The notes beneath the pieces were generated by a model. The model had not been told where the DNA came from. It saw nothing but the letters and a program-made list of their open reading frames with translations, and did no database searches. Shown one piece after another: positions 23,484 through 35,404 of a DNA stretch of 64,000 nucleotides. The position numbers and the translations under genes are program-made. Source of the stretch: Patella vulgata (lineage: Eukaryota; Mollusca; Gastropoda; Patellidae); NCBI RefSeq assembly GCF_932274485.2, contig NC_065886.2, positions 44,999,501 through 45,063,500 of the forward strand. The letters are read 5' to 3'. Each line of letters opens with the position of its first letter. The first letter of the stretch is position 1.

Positions 23484-24395
23484 TTATTATATAGATTGGA
23501 CTATTGTAATTCATTACTTTACGGAATTCCAGATTCTTCTCTTCGCCCGCTACAAAAGATACAAAACACTGCTGCACGTCTTACTCCCCATAAACAGACG
23601 CATTCAAAACAAGATGGGGGATCACGTGGCTAAGTGGGTAAGACGCTGGCTCGCTAGCCTGGAGGTCGGGTGTTCGATCCCTGCATTGGCCAAGAAAGTT
23701 CATCCCGATTTTCCGGCGTGGTTTCCCCTTGTCAGTGATGCAGGACGGAGGGCCTGACAAGGACAGCTGTCTGCCCGGGCAAAATTTCCCTCATAGCACA
23801 CTGTATGGCGTATGCCCGTCTTCATTAGCCCAGGTTAGGAGTAGGACGTTAAACCCCATTTCATTTCATTTCATTTCATTTTCAAAATAAGATAATTCCC
23901 CTCACTTACAAGTTCATCCATGGTTTAGCTCCTAACTACCTGAGTGATCTTATACTAATCAAAAGTGGAGAAAGAACAACTCGATCAACATCAAAACACG
24001 ACCTTGTTGTTCCAAAACCTTTGAAAGTGTCATGTGGTGATAGGGAATTTTCAGTGGCAGCACCCATCCAATGGAATAAACTCCCAGCAACATTAAAGGA
24101 AGCCAGGGGCCTGTTTCACAAAATTTTAACTAGGATAAAATCCAAATTTTAGTAATTTGATTGGATAATATTAGATTGATTTTAGTGCATAGACAATCAA
24201 AATTGAAGTATCTACTAAAATTTTGATTTTATCTTTAGTTAAAATTTCGAAAAACAGGGCCCTGAACATTAGAGTCCTTTAAATTATCCTTGTGAATACC
24301 AAATGTGACGGTGCAGCTCAGCGCCATCGAGTAGAACAGTTGTAGATGAGAGGCGCTATACAAATTCACTATTATTACTATTATTATTATTTCTG
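23484..24395 (+). pseudogene. Second LINE 3' fragment, split by a SINE
   Basis: Before the SINE, LDYCNSLLYGIPDSSLRPL and QKIQNTAARL can be read. After it come a YLSDLILIKSGERTTRS-like segment and VAAPIQWNKLP. This is the post-RT tail of a LINE related to the one at 22140-23482, ending in GGCGCTATACAAAT and an (ATT)n tract. It is a dead 5'-truncated copy. An extra stretch at about 24110-24260 interrupts the usual 3' region. Confidence 0.7.
23616..23880 (+). mobile_element. Full-length tRNA-derived SINE, family S1
   Basis: The A box TGGCTAAGTGGG (23627-23638) and B box GTGTTCGATCC (23670-23680) lie at tRNA spacing. They are followed by a ~190 bp body and the end GACGTTAAACCCC with an (ATTTC)n tail. 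The 13 bp flanks TTCAAAACAAGAT (23603-23615) and TTCAAAATAAGAT (23881-23893) differ at one base and are a target-site duplication. It is inserted in the LINE fragment. Confidence 0.9.
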
Positions 24396-24494
24396 CTATC
24401 ATGGATTCTTGAAACACATTTTTGAGATCAGAATAGACTACCCAGCGACAACAGACCTTGAGATCAGAATGGAACCCAGCGACAACAGAACCCA

Positions 24495-25070
24495 TTTAAA
24501 TGATATGCTACAAGTCATATCCAGAAGGAAAAAAATAACGATTAACTTAAAATCCGCCATTTTGAATTGCGCCATGCTGGATTTTCAAAATTTATCTTTA
24601 ATTTTAGATACATCGAAAACCATATAAAAGACATAGTAAAGATCATATCTTAAGAGATTATCGCTGGTTGTATCGGGAAAATGCCATTGTATTACCAAAT
24701 TTGGCAGCCATTTTGAAAGAAACAGTCTTAACCATGTGAAAAGTACATTCTTTGATTTTTTTTGTCAAATTCGTTTTTTAATCACATTTTGTCTCTATAA
24801 CTACTTTGTGTTCGAAGAATTTAAACAAAAAAATTAGTTATTCTCCTACCACTAAAACACACTGGTTCGGAGAAATCGTTATCCGAAACTTCCTGAATTC
24901 TGCCATATTGAATTATGTTAATTACGTCATTTCGCCTTGTCCGAATTTAAGTATGATTTTGTCTGACTTTTATCAATATCAATCAATGCACCAAACTGCA
25001 CTTTTTTTGCAATTTGTTTGGGGTAAATCGTTATTCCTTCCCTCTTCAGCGACACCAACAGTGAATTAGG
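24495..25070 (+). repeat. Dispersed repeat R2, copy
   Basis: Shares ATCCGCCATTTTG, ACCATATAAAAGACATAG and CACCACTAAAACACACTGG-type landmarks with 3160-3800 and 9140-9600. It is the longest copy of the family in the window. Non-coding. Confidence 0.5.
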
Positions 25071-25493
25071 GTTATAGTTTTGGTATCAGACGCCACTATT
25101 ACTTGATAGAATATAACCAGGAGCGGATTACCCTATAGGTAGTGTAGGGGCAGCTTCCTTCGGCCCAAGCAAAAAAAATCGACCCGGTTTGAAATGACGT
25201 TAAATTATCAAATCAGATGTAAGCTAAAGATGACAATGTTGATGGCTGAAAGGCTGAAATGAAGCGAATCTTTTATTTACATATTACCATGAGTAAACTG
25301 GAGAGCACTTATTGTTAACAATATGAATGCCCATAATGATTAACTAACTAAAAATCATGGTTTTTGTGTTCTGAAATTATGATGCCATATGTCCCTTATT
25401 TGAATATTGAAAATATAGCTTACTGCAGAAAACCGTTTTCCTGTCAAACTGTCCCCACAGTCAGTACACTGACGGATATTCAATGCTGAGTGA

Positions 25494-25623
25494 TATCACA
25501 GGTCCCTGTAACTTGGAAAATCTCTTTCAATATTAAGCTGTTGATAAAAGGTTGGTAATATCACAGGTCCCTGTAACTTGGAAAATCTCTTTCAATATTA
25601 AGCTGTTGATAAAAGGTTGGTAA
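25494..25623 (+). repeat. 65 bp perfect tandem duplication
   Basis: Two adjacent identical units containing CACAGGTCCCTGTAACTTGG, period 65 bp. The homologous sequence near 30500 in the second raftlin-like unit has only one. Confidence 0.85.
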
Positions 25624-25975
25624 TATCTTTTCCCAAATGTACTCGTTTATTTCATTCAGACATGTTTGATTCAATTTTACATGCAGGCCACTGTTTGATT
25701 TTGTATAAATCAATCATTGACATATTGTATCCAGGACGCTTCAATCAACATCCATGACGACGATGGGGTATTGTCGCGCACTGTATATTATTATAACCAC
25801 CGAGAGTTCTGTGAAGTGAATCGGTATGCGTGTTTTGCTCGACAGATTGTCGCCGACAAGAAAACGGGCTGTCACGGACAAATAATCCTTGGTCACGTTA
25901 AGGATAATAGTCATATTCAAATTCAAATTCATGCAAGTTCTTGTGTCTTTATTCGTTATTAAAGAATATTTTAAG

Positions 25976-26170
25976 GACGGACAAACGCCATACAGTGTGC
26001 TATGAGGGAAATTTTGCCCGGGCAGCAGCGCTTCGGCCTATTCTTGTATCGAATTTCAACTTTTAAGGGTTCTTTTACGTGCACGCCATCGTGTACACGG
26101 GACCTCGGGCCATCCGAACAACTAGAGATGCTGTCCTCGTCAAATCCTCCGTGCTGCACCAATGACAAGG
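25976..26170 (-). mobile_element. SINE S1, middle fragment
   Basis: Reverse-strand match to the S1 body (GCCATACAGTGTGCTATGAG, then a TGTACACGGGACCTCGGGCC segment). Both SINE ends are missing. Confidence 0.55.
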
Positions 26171-26639
26171 GTAATAAAGAATAACCAGATGACACTGTCC
26201 CGGCCAATAACTATTAAATGTTTTTACATAGAGGGCTGCCCCGCTGTTGCCGTGCTCCCTGCGCCCCTCAGAACATATAGAAATGGCAATTCACTGGGAA
26301 GAGTTTATCCGTTAAACAAAGCCTTGGCTTTTTTGTTTAATATCAAAAGTATAGTGATTGATGAGTTGGGAGTGGGTAATAGTTGTTCGGTGGTGTTATT
26401 ACGTATATATGCGATTTAGATCATAAGGTCTGTCATTATGTCAATCGGGATTACATCTATTTGATAAGTTTGATCAAAGGGTTAGAGTTAGGGCTATCGC
26501 TAATCCCAATCCTAGCCCTAATGTTAACTTACGCCTTGCCTACAATCTCGCCAACAACCACGTTCCCTAACCTTTTTTACAAATAACAAATAGATTTAGC
26601 CGTCAATCGGCATGGTTTTTATTCGAGATTGCACATGAG

Positions 26640-26706
26640 AAGGCGTAAGATCCTCAAATCACCTAGTTTGTTTAAAGTGGTTATTAAATCCATTTCTCTC
26701 TTTCTC
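26640..26706 (+). mobile_element. SINE S2, 3' scrap
   Basis: AAATCACCTAGTTTGT followed by TTAAATCCATTTCTCTC resembles the S2 3' end with its CT-rich tail. Confidence 0.35.
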
Positions 26707-26779
26707 GCTTAAGAGGCCTGCATTGTACGCATGTGAAACCCATTTCTCTCCAGCTCTTTATGTATTACACACGGTGGCT

Positions 26780-27062
26780 CAGTGAGTATGGCGCTGGTTC
26801 AAGTCGTTAGGATGGGACGAAAAGCCGGAAAGAACAAACCCAAACGCAGTTTCATTTTAGAGTCCTATTTCAACCTCTTATATAATGACTACCATATATT
26901 AATTTAGGATAAAAGACTTAAAGATATTAACTTACCTTTATCTTTCACTCATCAAAAAGACATACGTGTATTCTTATTATATATGAGACAGTGAAAACTC
27001 TATTTACCAGTAACTGTTGGAAACAAGGCAAATAAATAACAAATCTATCAATGGTTGCGAAA
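26780..27062 (-). promoter_or_regulatory. Probable 5' noncoding exon and promoter of raftlin-like copy A
   Basis: This block is closely matched by 31705-31990 upstream of copy B, although non-coding DNA nearby has diverged more. On the minus strand both copies end a potential exon in GATAAAG with the donor GTAAGTT (exon ends at 26936 here). The coding exon of each raftlin-like gene starts with a splice acceptor before its ATG, so a noncoding first exon is required. This is the best candidate. Confidence 0.5.
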
Positions 27063-27208
27063 TCTTTATTGTGCTAGTACAATATGATCAGTATAAACAA
27101 GATCGATATTATACTCAGCCATCATGGATTATAAATAGCTGTTTAAAGGTCCTGTTTTGATAGCACCTGGGACCTTTTCAGTGCTGTGGTGTGCAGAGTG
27201 TGACAGTG

Positions 27209-27234
27209 AGGGTGTGTGTGTGTGTGTGTGTGTG
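27209..27234 (+). repeat. (GT)n microsatellite
   Basis: Pure GT dinucleotide run of about 26 bp. Confidence 0.9.
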
Positions 27235-27334
27235 TCCTTGAGGGGGTGGGGGTATTGCAATGTGGCGTCCAATCAGAGAGTGGTATTCGAATTACGTTTT
27301 TGACATTGAAATTATGGCTGTTAAACTTTGTTGT

Positions 27335-27470
27335 CAGATCAAATTAAATTAAATTAAATTAAATTAAATTAGTCATTTATATAGCGCGATTTATCCAGGA
27401 TGCCTGCTCAAATGCGCTTCTATTTGTTTTAGTGTTAGGGGTAGATCGTTCCATAAAACAGCAGCAGACT
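27335..27470 (-). mobile_element. LINE 3'-end fragment with (AATTT)n tail
   Basis: On the minus strand the sequence ends CGCGCTATATAAATGACT and then a pentanucleotide AATTT array. This is the same kind of 3' signature as the LINEs at 17.6, 23.5 and 59.2 kb. Confidence 0.5.
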
Positions 27471-27831
27471 GCTGCTTATCTTATATTGGATTCTGGATCT
27501 AATAGGGAGCTAATTACGTTATTAAGCGTAGGTTTCAATTTTAACATTTGATTTCCTAACCTTTTTCCTGACTTGAATATCTGATTAAGCGGGATAAGTC
27601 ATATTTAATAGAGGGCTTGATCTCGATTTAACGTTTCGTTATAGGCTCAATATTTCGTAGATTTATCACAGTAAAAAAGAAGAACCCCATCTATGGGTTT
27701 CAATCTTAAAATTTAATTTAATTTTTTAACCCGGATCCTAACCCAAACATCAGATTAGGGACCCGGGTTAACTCTAATACAACTCTAGTTATTACAGTAA
27801 CGATACAATAGTAGAAACCCTACCTATATTA

Positions 27832-29983
27832 TTATCGTAATATTTTTCTTTGAAAAAACATCATTAGTTTTAAAGCTGCTTTACCGAAGCCAGCCGTTTG
27901 AACACCAGGAGAATTCAAAATTGTTGCCAATTCCCACCCGTTTCTCCCCATTTCTAAAATCTTAGGTTCCCAGCTGACGGAGCTTGTTGTGCCTGTGAAA
28001 CCCACTTTCATATCAAATTGAAATTCGATCATTATGCCCTCATAACGTGGAGTCGGGTCGTTCACGACGGCTGCCGGTTTCTCACAAAACCACAACGTAT
28101 TAAAGTTGGCATTGGACGTGGTTAACGATTGCATATTCATTGATGTTGACATATCAAAGAAAATGCTGACTAGCTTCCACCCTTGAGATAAAGGTCCCTG
28201 AAAACTTCCAATCCAATCACAATTAACCGTAGAAGACGCTCCTCCAAAGCCAACCTTTGTGGAGGTCTGCAGTGGCACCATGACTGTCTGATAAACATAG
28301 CTTTCACTTGGTCCGTCTGGTATTTCAAAGAACAGATCCACACCACAAACTGAAAATAATAAAAAAAAATCAAAACAAACGATCATAAAATTTCCTTAAT
28401 TTTCTTAATATTTTATTGACCTCTCTATATTACATGCATATACCAAACAAGGGTTGTTCGTGCCGTAGAGAGTCGGTTAATCGTTATTGGGGGATGTTCC
28501 ATTGCTTGCAGACTACAATATTGTGAAAGTCGATCTCCAAAAGAAATATCAGACCAAACACGGTACAAATTCGTTCAGTATTAAATTACAAAGATATTAA
28601 TATTATAAATTTCAAAGCACGCCATCGCCATTTTCAATCTTTGGTGAGCCTCTTTTTGATGAGACTTTTTCTATCGAAGATGGGAGATTATCTATATGGT
28701 TGATATTTTAAAAATTAGGGTTAAATAATCAATTTGAGTACAGTCTAGTGGGCTTTTTTTAAAAAGCAAATGGCTGTTATTTGGGAGATTATCTGCGGTT
28801 GTCATTTTAGAATTAAATGTAAAATATTCAATTTGAGTACATTCTAGTGGTGATAAAGCTGTTATGAATTTCTTATTTCCCATAAAAATGAAATTAGATG
28901 CGTTTAAACGGTATCGATTCATGTTGATTAATATTATAGTCTTTCACTTACCAGGCGTTTTTCCCGAAAGCATATTACCAAGACCAGACGATGTCATTTG
29001 ACCAGAAGTGCCCATACAAACAAATCGTCCGCCATTTTGTGTATGCTTTGCTATTGAAGCTATTAAATGACTGCAATCTCCTTGATTCTCAACTGCACCA
29101 AATGAAGGAATGAGACCTCCACGAATTCTAGTTGCTTGAACGGAGGATTTTTCTATCAACAGCTTAAAGGATTGGTTCGGTTCATCTTGTCTCTTCATAA
29201 AAATCCCCTAAAGTGTATAATATAAATAAATCAGAGCAAGGGTGGGATTTATCGCTCATTGATTGATTAATGTGACTTATGTTGAGATTCTTAATTCAGG
29301 ACAAAATATCTTGTGCCATAGCTGCGCGTTTTAGTGAAATAATTTGACATCAATATTTCGTCAAAATCGTTAAGAATCAAATGGCGCAGTGCATCTGTAA
29401 CGGAACTGTCAGTTCTAATAGAAAATTTCTGAATAAGTGAATTCGGGTATAAGTATAGTGAAATGACAAAGAGAGTGGAAAAAAACCCCGCACAAAGAAC
29501 ACTTTATGAAAGTACCAAAGTAAATCGAATGTAGGGCTGAATAAGGACAAGGCCGTCTATGTAAAATTGCATGGAAATCTACTGTGGCCATTTAATGACC
29601 TCGATAGTAAAAGTAGGGTGTTCAACCCCATTTTATCTTCACAGTAATAGGCCTACGGATTAACATTGATCCAATATTACCTGATACGGGAATTTGGCTG
29701 TAGTCGAAAGAAATGCCGTCTGCGTTTGGCCGGGTATGTTCCTGTAATCTACAAGATGGTACCCTTCCGCCATTTTTGAAGAGAGTGCTGGATAAAATGA
29801 ATCAATATCTGAAGAGGCCATCTCACTTCCTTCCGAAAAGGCGAACATTTTCATGGTCATGCCGACTTGAGTATTCACGAATTGGTATTCCACTTGAGGT
29901 CCATCGTATGGTGGAGTTAGGGGGACAGCAACAGCTTGGTTAATGACCTTTCCGCCACCCTTTGAAGATGAACCACAACCCAT
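27832..29983 (-). CDS. Raftlin-like protein, copy B (three coding exons)
   Basis: Coding exons are 29983-29681, 29207-28952 and 28349-27832, with the same exon lengths (303, 256 and 518 nt) and phases as copy A, giving 358 aa. By eye it differs from copy A at about 14 residues, so identity is near 96%. The first coding exon keeps the MGCGSSSK start, so dual acylation at G2 and C3 is expected. Exon 3 has most of the differences, clustered around DLFFEIPDGPSESYVYQ. Both copies are intact, which argues for selection or recent duplication. The gene's first intron is only about 1.85 kb, to a noncoding exon ending at 31859, against about 9.5 kb in copy A. Function is inferred as in copy A: membrane-raft association. 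Confidence 0.82.
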
Positions 29984-30099
29984 AACGTGATTAGGGTTGT
30001 ATTTAATATCTGCCAATAATACAATTTAACATAAATCAGTACCAACAGAAGGTGATGTTATTTCATTTTTTTTTAAAAAAAGGTTCCTTCTAAAGTGTA

Positions 30100-31590
30100 T
30101 TTTCCAAACAGAAATATTCTGAAGTTTTAAAAAACAAATAATTCAATTTGTATTGCCTCGTACCTTTAAAGCCTCAGTTTAAGAACGTTAATATTTGAAT
30201 GCATTAGGTTACATACACGCCAATGTTACTTTTTGACCAATTTCTAAAGTGTCAAGGTTACAATGGCGATCTAAGTTATGATAGAGGCACCTAAAGCGTA
30301 ATTGTGGAATATGCCCACACTCAGTATTATCATGTGACTGCCTGTTTAAATAGTAAATTAATGAATGTCCATTATAATGATTAACAAAATATATAGTTTT
30401 GTATGTTCTGAAATTATTGTATGTCATTTATTTGAGTATTAAAGAAATCAAACTCTGTCTTTACAGTCAATACACTGATATTCAATTCTCGGCACAGCCG
30501 TCTGTAACGTGGATAATCCCTTTCGATATTAACTTGTGACTAAGTGAGCAAGACTATAAAATAACTGGTCTGATCCCGATTCAGGGGCAAATAGCTCGTC
30601 TTACACCAATTCTTTATTACTGGCCTACTTATAATACTATCTACTGATAAGAATCGTTTTAAGGAGAGTTGATTTATAATCTTGTTGATTTAGTCACAGC
30701 TTAATATTAAAAGAGATTTTCTACGTGAGTAAAATTTATAAAAGGTTGATAACATCTATTTTATTTCAGACATTGTTTGATTCAGCTTTACAATATGCAG
30801 TTATTGTCTAATTGTCTATCTAGATTAAGTAATCTTAATGAATTTGTTGCAGATCATATTTCCGAATATAGTCGGAGAATTGATTCAAGATTTATTTTCT
30901 AACGGTTCGCAGTTCGCGATTCTTGTTGTCAAGCGAGTTGGTTGAGTGAGTATAGGGGGCCCGACGGAAATATGGGACAATTATATAACAAGACCGCTAC
31001 CAGTAAACCAGAAATAATATTTCAGGTTTCGGGTGATGGAAACATTTCTGATATCAACCCGCTTCCAACCCACCCAACATGAAATCGTTGATTTATTTTT
31101 TTTTCTTACTGATCCCCCTGGGGTCCCCTTACCTAATAATTTCAAAACTCATTGAAAAAAGGACCCTTTGTTTTCATGATTTTTGGAAATGGGTTTCATT
31201 ATTTTTTTAAACAAAATATATAAAAAAAAATTGTCACAAAATCGCCGGGCCCAAAGCATTTCCCCTGTTGCCCTCGCCATGATCCGTCACTGCATTGATT
31301 GATTGAACTGATACGTACTACATGGAAATTGAAGACTGTATATATTGAGCGCAGAAATAATAATAGTCAATTTCAAATTCAAATTCATGCGAGTTCTTGT
31401 AAATGAAAGGTCAGGTACCAAGCTCTATTTAAATCGGCTAAGCACTACTAACTATACCATATTTCGCTCATTAGGATGTGTGGTCGGATGGACAGGAGTG
31501 AGTATGTAGGGGCGTCTGAAGCAAGTTGGAGGTAGGGGTTTGGCAGATTTTCAGAAATTGCACGCCTTAAACAGGATGACAATGAAACGA
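30100..31590. other. Upstream DNA of raftlin-like copy B, no gene seen
   Basis: Parts (30345-30560 and about 31325-31400) align with 25290-25560 and 25890-25950 of the other unit. This shows that the tandem duplication included upstream DNA. No coding frame is convincing. Confidence 0.5.
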
Positions 31591-31735
31591 GGGACCGACT
31601 ATACGGTGTTCCTTGCCAGGTCTTCCGTCCTGCACCACTGGAAAACCTGATTCATGAACTTTCGCGGCCAATATCGGGATCGAACACAGTATCTCCAGGA
31701 TACTGAATCACCGTGTCAGGTCGTTAGTATGGGAC
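31590..31735 (-). mobile_element. SINE-like fragment
   Basis: CCAGGTCTTCCGTCCTGCAC and GGCCAATATCGGGATCGAAC read in reverse resemble the S1 5' half with a B box (GTTCGATCCCG). Confidence 0.45.
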
Positions 31736-31990
31736 GAAAAATCGAGATTCCGTATTTTGACCTGTACGCAAAAAAAAAACAGACGCTAACACCAGTTTCA
31801 TTTTAGAGTCCTATTTCAACCTCTTACATAATGACTACTATATATTAATGTAACTTACCTTTATCTTTCACGTCTCAAAAACACATAGGCCTACGTTTAT
31901 TCTCATTATATTTGAGACAGTGATAACTCTATTTACTAGTAACTGTTGGAAACAAGGCAAATAAATAACAAATATTATACCAATGGTTAC
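31705..31990 (-). promoter_or_regulatory. Probable 5' noncoding exon and promoter of raftlin-like copy B
   Basis: Counterpart of 26780-27062. A potential exon ends at 31859 on the minus strand in GATAAAG with the donor GTAAGTTA. The blocks GTTTCATTTTAGAGTCCTAT and AACTGTTGGAAACAAGGC are kept in both units. Confidence 0.5.
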
Positions 31991-32167
31991 GAAATTTTTA
32001 TAGTGCATGTGTAATATGATTATTATTAAAATCAATATTTAAATAGCCAGTAGTATTGCGAAATTTAAACAGATCATCATTTCAAAGGTTCGCATTGAAC
32101 TGAATACAAGTTCTTCCTTTCAGTTTAGGACAGACAACCAATATAAATTTCCGAAATATTAGTTAAA

Positions 32168-32546
32168 AGGGCATTAGGCAAGATTAGATAAACAGCTGAC
32201 AGTTCTCGCTATAAAAGTTAAACAACAGATAATGAAAACAGAAAATGCTGAAAATTTCAGTCAGCCATATTGCTTAACTCTGAACCGAGATATTAACGAA
32301 TCCATTTTGAGCTAGCCTCGATCACCATTACTAAAGTTGGTTCCATAGTAAACACAGTCTCGATTTTCCATTTTTACATTAAATTATCTATCACAAAATG
32401 TATACAAATCCACTAAATATCGCAGGCTAACGATGGCATTGAGAGTTTTTATCAGTTAATTAATGTCTAGTTAATAGTTTAGATAACATTTTAGGTCAAA
32501 AGAGAGACCTGTAATAGGCAGATTTAGCTCTTGCATAATGCATGTT
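32168..32546 (+). mobile_element. MITE M, uninterrupted copy
   Basis: It begins GCATTAGGCAAGATTAGATA and ends AGCTCTTGCATAATGC, so the ends form an imperfect inverted repeat (consensus CATTATGCAAGA). No protein is encoded. The same element recurs at 35405-35595, 36901-38736, 46365-47425, 53970-56065 and 60640-60870, several times with other elements inside it. Confidence 0.65.
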
Positions 32547-32834
32547 TATTAAGCATACAGGCCCACCGTTCGAATTTTATTTCTATAGAAAGTAAGATAG
32601 GCTACTGCTCACGTATGTCCTGTCCCCAACTAGTAACACAATGTAGCATTTAATCGCGTACAGAATGTTCTATGGTTTAATTTTGAAAGAACCAATAGCG
32701 TTTATTATCACACATATATCACACATGTTAAAATCCGCCAAGTGTAACGTTTCATCGCGTATGAATATGACAACTTTTAGCCCTGCGTTTATTGGTGTAC
32801 AGTGTAACCTCATATAGGTTCCAAAATCATAAAC

Positions 32835-33977
32835 AACAAGCCAACAGTGAGGCTGATGTCCCCCGCCGAAATTGCAAAATAAATAGATGACACATATTAA
32901 TTAATCGCACATTTATTTTTTTCACTAAGTTTCATCACTCTCTATCAGATAGAATCAAGATTATCTTGTCCCAAACCATCGACAAATGAAATCGATTAGC
33001 TCTGCTTAGCTTCAGCTCGAAATGTTAATTATTGAACTCAGTCAAGACATTCACCTAATGAACATCTACATATACATCAAGTTTAAACATTCACCTAATA
33101 GACACCTATGCCAAGTTTGAACATTCTACCTCAATTAGAAGGAGAGTTATTGTGTTCCAAAGTTTCTACCAATCAAATTGCTTATCACTCTGCTTACCCT
33201 CAGCAAAAAATGTTCATTATCGAACTTAGTTAAGGTATTCATATAATAAATCTATACACCAAGTTTCATCAATCTCACTTAATTAGAACTAAAGTTATCG
33301 TGTCCCAAAGCATCAACCAATCAAATTGCTTATCTCTGCTTACCCTAAGCGGAAAATGCTCATCTTCGAACTCCATCAAGGCATTGACCTAATCAACACA
33401 TACACCAAGTTTGAACATTCTAGCTCAATTAGGAAGAGAGTTATCGTACCCCAAAGTATCAACCAATCAAATTGCTTATCTCTGCTTACCCTAAGCGGAA
33501 AATGCTCATCTTCGAACTCCATCAAGGCATTGACCTAATAAACACATACACCAAGTTTGAACATTCTAGCTCAATTAAAAGTTATCGTGTCCCAAAGCAT
33601 CAACCAATCAAATTGCTTATCTCTGCTTACCCTAAGCGGAAAATGCTCATCTTCGAACTCCATCAAGGCATTGACCTAATCAACACATACACCAAGTTTG
33701 AACATTCTAGCCCAATTAGGAAGAGAGTTATCGTGTCCCAAAGCATCAACCAATCAAATTGCTTATCTCTGCTTACCCTAAGCGGAAAATGCTCATCTTC
33801 GAACTCCATCAAGGCATTGACCTAATAAACACATACACCAAGTTTGAACATTCTAGCTCAATTAGGAAGAGAGTTATTGTGTCCCAAAAAGTGTGACGGA
33901 CAGACAGACAGACAGACAGACGGACGAACCCATTTTAATAGTCCCCTGCTTTCTTCGAAAGGCGGGGGACAAAAAAT
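32835..33977 (+). mobile_element. Satellite-bearing element H1, copy 1 (HINE/pearl-like)
   Basis: The 5' end AACAAGCCAACAGTGAGGC is shared by all three copies. The subterminal inverted pair TGTCCCCCGCC (32857-32867) and GGCGGGGGACA (33961-33971) brackets about four to six units of a ~146 bp tandem repeat, then a GACAGACGG microsatellite. A 3' hairpin (CCCCTGCTTTC, loop TTC, GAAAGGCGGGG) closes the element. Internal arrays plus an ACGG-type microsatellite and a 3' hairpin are features described for non-autonomous Helentron-derived elements and oyster pearl elements. The assignment is inference. Confidence 0.7.
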
Positions 33978-34635
33978 AGGTGTCACGCAAACCAATTGAA
34001 TATCACGAATTTGTACTGAATTGACTTTATGGATTAAACATTTTGTCTGCAGTCACTCACTCTACTTTGTGCGACATTCTTCGGGCATCGATTATTATTT
34101 ATGAATGCAGCTGCAAAAGTCTGATTGGTTGGTTGGAATTAAGGTCAGTATAGAGTGGAATTTCGGTCGCAAAAAGAATGGAAAATTTTAATTTGCTTAA
34201 CTCACGGAGTAGAATAGCAGAAAAAAAACCCCGCATTTGCGGCGATTGATTGGTTGTTTGGGATCTCAGATCAGCCACCTACGGTAGCTTATATTCGATC
34301 ACAATGAAGTTGTTGTATTCACGGGCTGGAATGGCAGGAAAAGTGTTTGTGGCAGTCAAATATCCAAATTAATTGGTAGCGATGGGGCGTACATAACCAG
34401 GTATCTTAGCTGTATCTATAGCAACAACCCGGCGTACAGAACCAGATATATTTTCTGTAGCCACAGGATCAATCTGTAACGTTTAATGACGTGTAGATCT
34501 GTAGCTCTAGAATGTACTGTTGATGGGTGTATATATATATATTCTATGGCTAGAAGATGATATCGAGATCAATAGATCAATGCGTGTATTTTAACAATGA
34601 GAAAATGCTCCACAGACGGTAGGAGTATTTTGCCA

Positions 34636-34990
34636 TGAAATGGGGTTTAACGTCCTATTGTTTTGCTCCGACTGGACAAATGAAGACGTAAATAGGCAAT
34701 ACAGTGTGCTATAAGGGTGCTACGTACTACTCTTTTATCGAATTCTAATTGCCAACGGATTCAATTGCCAACGGATCTTTCTACTACCAGCCAATGTGTA
34801 CACAGGACCTCTGTTTCTCGTCCCATCCGAACGACTAGACAGCTGTCCTTATCAGGCCCTCCGTCCGGCATCACTGAGTGACAACCAGAAACCATGCCAG
34901 AAAATCCTGATGAACTTTCTCAACCAACACCGGAATCAAACCCGCGACCACCAGGTTAGCGAGCCAATTTTCTTGCGACCACTGGCCACC
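34636..34990 (-). mobile_element. SINE family S1, near full-length
   Basis: In reverse, a B-box-like GGGTTTGATTCC lies at about 34933-34944, with a putative A box upstream at GTGGCCAGTGGTCGC. The body with AGCACACTGTATTGCC and the GACGTTAAACCCC end follow. It lies between the H1 element and MMAA. Confidence 0.7.
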
Positions 34991-35049
34991 ATTGTGCCCT
35001 AATCCACATCTCTTGTCCCCCAACTAGGGAGATTGTTATAAACAAGAAA

Positions 35050-35345
35050 TCACCTCACATGCATGTTTCTCAGTTACAGGTGTGCCTATAAAAATTCCCC
35101 AAATGATGCCAGTAGAACTATAGCAACCATTAATGGGGTGGTCACTAATTTACTCAATTCTCGATGTTTTAATCATACCCCATACAGTGTGCTATCAATT
35201 CTGTCATGCACCACTGACAAGGGGGAAGGGGGAACCCCACTCAAACATCCTGCGAAACTTTCTCGTTCAAGCCCACTCCTCCTGGTTTATAAGCCATCAT
35301 CTTACTTACTGAGCCATCCCAGCTCCCCAAACAGTAAGTTCAACA
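35050..35345 (-). mobile_element. SINE-like fragment
   Basis: CCCCATACAGTGTGCTATC and TGCACCACTGACAAGG are S1 body motifs in reverse order of the S1 sense strand. GTTCAAGCCC may be a decayed B box. Confidence 0.4.
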
Positions 35346-35404
35346 GCTAGCTATCAGATGGAGAAGTGAGACCATAAGTCTAATGCTGCATTAGTCTGTT
35401 AATT

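Noticed and set aside
23620-23690. Possible functional tRNA gene
   Set aside because: The A and B boxes are good, but no acceptor stem closes around them and the sequence continues into a SINE body with target duplications.
25717-25962. 81-codon frame with scattered cysteines upstream of the second raftlin-like gene
   Set aside because: The homologous segment of the other unit (about 31.3 kb) does not keep the frame, and no family is recognised.
33326-33825. Open frames with a repeated MLISAYPKRKMLIFELHQG-type peptide
   Set aside because: They are the H1 tandem repeat read in one frame. The peptide repeat has the DNA period and no start, splice or family support.
34796-35002. 68-codon frame at 34.8 kb
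   Set aside because: Lies wholly within a SINE S1 copy.
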